The notes under the pieces were generated by a model. It ran no database searches. It saw nothing but the letters and a program-made list of their open reading frames with translations, and was not told where the DNA came from. The position numbers and the translations under genes were made by a program. From the NCBI GenBank assembly GCA_016933275.1, contig JAFGBI010000463.1:1-44478 (forward strand): a DNA stretch of 44,478 bases, in the 5' to 3' direction. Below are positions 42,614-44,478 of this stretch, in pieces (within the stretch, counting starts at the first letter, position 1; the number at the start of each line of letters is the position of its first letter). The stretch is from Polyangiaceae bacterium (GTDB taxonomy: Bacteria; Myxococcota_A; Polyangia; Polyangiales; Polyangiaceae).

Positions 42614-43243
42614 ATGGATGGACAACGCCAGCGCCCTGGCGGCCGCAGGCGGCGCCGCAAGCAGCGGGACGAGGGTCACGCTGCACCCGAACCCGTACTC
42701 ATCGCGGCGCGACGGCCCAACTCACCGCTCCCGCAGCGCAGCCCTGGTCGCGGGATGTTCACGACCACACCGAGCCCGGCGCCCACCCCGAACCCGCTGC
42801 AACGAGAGGTCAGCGAGGCCAGCCACGAGTCCGCCGGCCAAGACGGCTCGACCACAGATCGGGAGAACAAGCCGGCACCTCGGCGGGAAGCGAGGATCGT
42901 GAAGCTCGCCCCGGCCGCCGCCGACGAGCGGGAGAAGCTGCGCCTCCGACTCCTCGATCGGGTGATGATGAGCGAGGGCCGGGGCGCCATCACGAGAGCC
43001 GCGGAGGAGTACGCTGCCGCTGGCTACGACTTCCCGGACGAACAGGCGGTCCAGCTGCAGCTTCTCGAGCATTTCGACGAAACGCGAGCAAGGGGCGCCA
43101 TCCTGGCTCTGGGGCGGCTTCTCGAGCAGCAGGTCCCGGTGAAGCGCCCCGTGCTGGAGCAACGGCTCCGGCGGCTCGAGGAGTACGCCGACGAGGCACT
43201 CACCCGCGATTCCGCGGCCGCGCTGCGGCGAACGCTTCGCTAG
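42614..43243 (+). CDS. Uncharacterised protein with Arg-rich disordered N-terminus
   Basis: A 209-residue protein. Residues 1-100 are low-complexity and disordered, with a basic run (GGRRRRRKQR) and Pro/Ser/Thr-rich sequence. Residues 105-209 look like a compact helical domain (RLRLLDRVMMSEGRGAITRA, PVLEQRLRRLEEYADEAL). No enzymatic motif is seen. The basic region could bind nucleic acid, but that is inference. The ATG at 42614 is the first of several in-frame options. The next gene starts 3 bp after its stop, so the two are translationally coupled. Confidence 0.65.
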   Translation: MDGQRQRPGGRRRRRKQRDEGHAAPEPVLIAARRPNSPLPQRSPGRGMFTTTPSPAPTPNPLQREVSEASHESAGQDGSTTDRENKPAPRREARIVKLAPAAADEREKLRLRLLDRVMMSEGRGAITRAAEEYAAAGYDFPDEQAVQLQLLEHFDETRARGAILALGRLLEQQVPVKRPVLEQRLRRLEEYADEALTRDSAAALRRTLR

Positions 43244-43246
43244 GCG

Positions 43247-43717
43247 ATGTACGATCAGATCCCCGATCGGCGCAAGGCAACGGGCGCGATGCCCACGGTG
43301 CCGGGTTCTGCACGCGAATTCGAGGCCCGGCTCCGTGACCTGAGGTCGGGCCTCGGTGAACGGAGCGAGAATGTCGGTTGCATCGCGTGCAGTGATTGCC
43401 GCGGTTGCGATGACTCGACCTTCTGCCGGCGTTGCACGCGGGTCGCCCGCTGCCATTTCTGTGTAGATTGCGCCGATTCCACGGATTCCGCGCACTGCCA
43501 GCGCTCGAACGGGCTGGTCCGCTGTCAGCACTGCCTCGACTCGGAACGTTGCGTGACATCATCGTACCTTGCTCACTGCTTCGGTCTCTCGGAGAGCACC
43601 TACTGTTTCGGCTGCGTCGGTCTTTCTGGCGCCGACTTCCACATCCTGAACGAGCCATACCCGCGGGAAACGTATTTTGCGATCACGCGGCGGCTCCGGG
43701 CCGAGCTCGCGAGGTAG
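43247..43717 (+). CDS. Cysteine-repeat protein of unknown function
   Basis: A 156-residue protein with about 18 cysteines between residues 45 and 123, mostly spaced two to four residues apart in CxxC-like pairs (GCIACSDCRGCDDSTFC, then RCHFCVDCADS, RCQHCLDSERC, STYCFGCVGLSG), ending in NEPYPRETYFAITRRLRAEL. The regular pattern suggests a right-handed solenoid or a multi-metal-binding fold. Similar Cys-rich proteins with an FGCVGLS...ILN.PY ending occur in myxobacteria as far as I recall; none has an established function. It follows the upstream gene after 3 bp and the next gene starts immediately, so all three are likely one transcript. Confidence 0.7.
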   Translation: MYDQIPDRRKATGAMPTVPGSAREFEARLRDLRSGLGERSENVGCIACSDCRGCDDSTFCRRCTRVARCHFCVDCADSTDSAHCQRSNGLVRCQHCLDSERCVTSSYLAHCFGLSESTYCFGCVGLSGADFHILNEPYPRETYFAITRRLRAELAR

Positions 43718-43718
43718 C

Positions 43719-44048
43719 TTGCCGGACCCAGCGGTCGAGCAGAGTTGGTGCCGCGTCCTCGCGGAATGGGACGACGACCGCGTCCATCAGACCTTCCTAG
43801 ACTACTGCGTGACGACGGATCAGCTGGCCGCCGCGGCCGCCCACTACCGGGAGCTCGAGGGTGATTCGGTTCGGGGCCCGCGCGCCGAACAGCGTTTGGC
43901 AGCGATCACGCTGCTGGCCATCAGCCGCCTCGAGGCGACGCGGACTCCGCCCCCTCGACTGCGACTGCAGGGAGCGGCAGTCGCGATCACCGTGCTTCTG
44001 CTCGCGGTGTCGCTCGCCGTCCTTCTCTACGCCGCATGGAACCGCTGA
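43719..44048 (+). CDS. Small protein with a C-terminal membrane anchor
   Basis: A 109-residue protein with an N-terminal soluble part (WCRVLAEWDDDRVHQTFL, then a helix) and a single C-terminal transmembrane helix (AVAITVLLLAVSLAVLLYAA). I chose a TTG at 43719, directly after the stop of the previous gene and preceded by GAGG at 43711-43714; the frame extends upstream to 43677. The tail-anchored topology would place the soluble part in the cytoplasm. Last of the three coupled genes. Function unknown. Confidence 0.6.
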   Translation: MPDPAVEQSWCRVLAEWDDDRVHQTFLDYCVTTDQLAAAAAHYRELEGDSVRGPRAEQRLAAITLLAISRLEATRTPPPRLRLQGAAVAITVLLLAVSLAVLLYAAWNR

Positions 44049-44478
44049 CCGAGCGCGAAGCGCGCCGCCGGTTCCGCCGGGGCCGTCAGGGGAGAGGGCC
44101 ACCGGTCGGTTGCCCATTCCACCTGCGCACCGATCAGGTTGCCAGTACCAACTGGTGCCGCGGGAAACGCACCGCTGCCCTGACAACCAATGGGTCCCCG
44201 TGGTTGCCAGAGGCGAGGGTGCGCATCCAGGGGCGCCGCTGGCGAGATCAGGCGCCATTGCGGTGGACTCATCCCTTGGGGGTGTGGTCGTGACCGGATC
44301 TGGCGGAATATTCTCCGATGTTCTCGTGGCCATCAGCAATCGGGCGCGAGCAATCAGCCTGGATTTCGCGCCAACGGCGCACGACAGGCCGGAATCCGAA
44401 GCAGATTTCGAGCCTTGTCCGCGTTCGGCGCGCGCAGAGCCGGAGTGGAGCGAGTGCAGCCTGCTGCACGAGTCCACG
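44049..44478. other. Terminal non-coding stretch
   Basis: 430 bp after the tail-anchored gene to the window end. It contains a degenerate repeat fragment (44125-44180). Open frames on both strands look random in composition, though a gene reaching in from beyond the edge cannot be excluded. Confidence 0.4.
44125..44180 (+). repeat. Degenerate repeat end, copy G
   Basis: GCACCGATCAGGTTGCC at 44127-44143 equals the end of copy B read on the other strand. It is followed by a diverged stretch with GGGAAACGC in place of TGGAAACGC. The hairpin and the far end are not recognisable. Confidence 0.5.

Noticed and set aside
43797..44477. 226-residue minus-strand open frame at the window end
   Set aside because: Overlaps the tail-anchored gene antisense and continues into sequence with random-looking composition; no motif.

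Overview
This is a high-GC chromosomal window. The gene content (eukaryote-like Ser/Thr kinase fused to a large ATPase/TPR module, many lipoproteins, two PilZ proteins, SdhCAB of the single-membrane-subunit type, CXXXY-type CcmE, a Cys-rich protein of a kind I associate with myxobacteria) suggests a Myxococcota/deltaproteobacterial genome. This is inferred from gene content; no rRNA or tRNA was found.

Layout. 1-2410: dnaA (minus strand) with a small downstream gene and a pair of DnaA boxes upstream. 2411-7000: an outer-membrane barrel protein, an unknown helical protein, then ccmE and hemE (heme handling and heme synthesis side by side). 6999-13744: a giant protein kinase and, divergently, a large lipoprotein. 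13745-16923: a repeat- and transposase-remnant-filled gap, a PilZ protein, a DnaJ and ProC. 17278-22420: a beta-propeller lipoprotein, divergent from thyX-nadA. 22527-25869: a decayed lactonase fragment, an ECF sigma factor coupled to a membrane/TPR protein, and an amino-acid permease. 26222-29452 (minus): an LpoA-like lipoprotein, tsaE and an mlaE-type permease. 29437-33153: sdhCAB. 33411-35877 (minus): a PilZ gene overlapping a DinG-like helicase. 36087-39757: an unknown protein, a PpiD/SurA-like foldase and an M16 peptidase. 39808-42272 (minus): an XRE regulator, a small lipoprotein and ilvE. 42614-44048: a tightly packed set of three uncharacterised genes, one with an unusual cysteine-repeat protein.

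The most striking signal is not a gene. A repeat of about 160 bp with CTAG ends, terminal inverted repeats and an internal hairpin with 21-bp arms occurs in four composite copies (1-86 truncated by the window edge, 3400-3558, 14224-14383, 33255-33414) plus degenerate pieces (3555-3666, 40390-40449, 44125-44180). In three copies the terminal CTAG is exactly the TAG stop codon of the neighbouring gene. The architecture fits a non-autonomous IS630-type element (TA duplication inside CTAG), and a fragment resembling the C-terminus of an IS630 transposase lies about 100 bp from one copy. Insertion into CTAG at a stop codon would keep the stop intact.

Other points of interest are enzymes with altered cofactor residues: CcmE with Cys for His, SdhA lacking the covalent-FAD His, SdhB with shifted 2Fe-2S spacing, a DinG-like helicase with Arg for one Fe-S Cys, and a cyclase-like domain without its first metal Asp.
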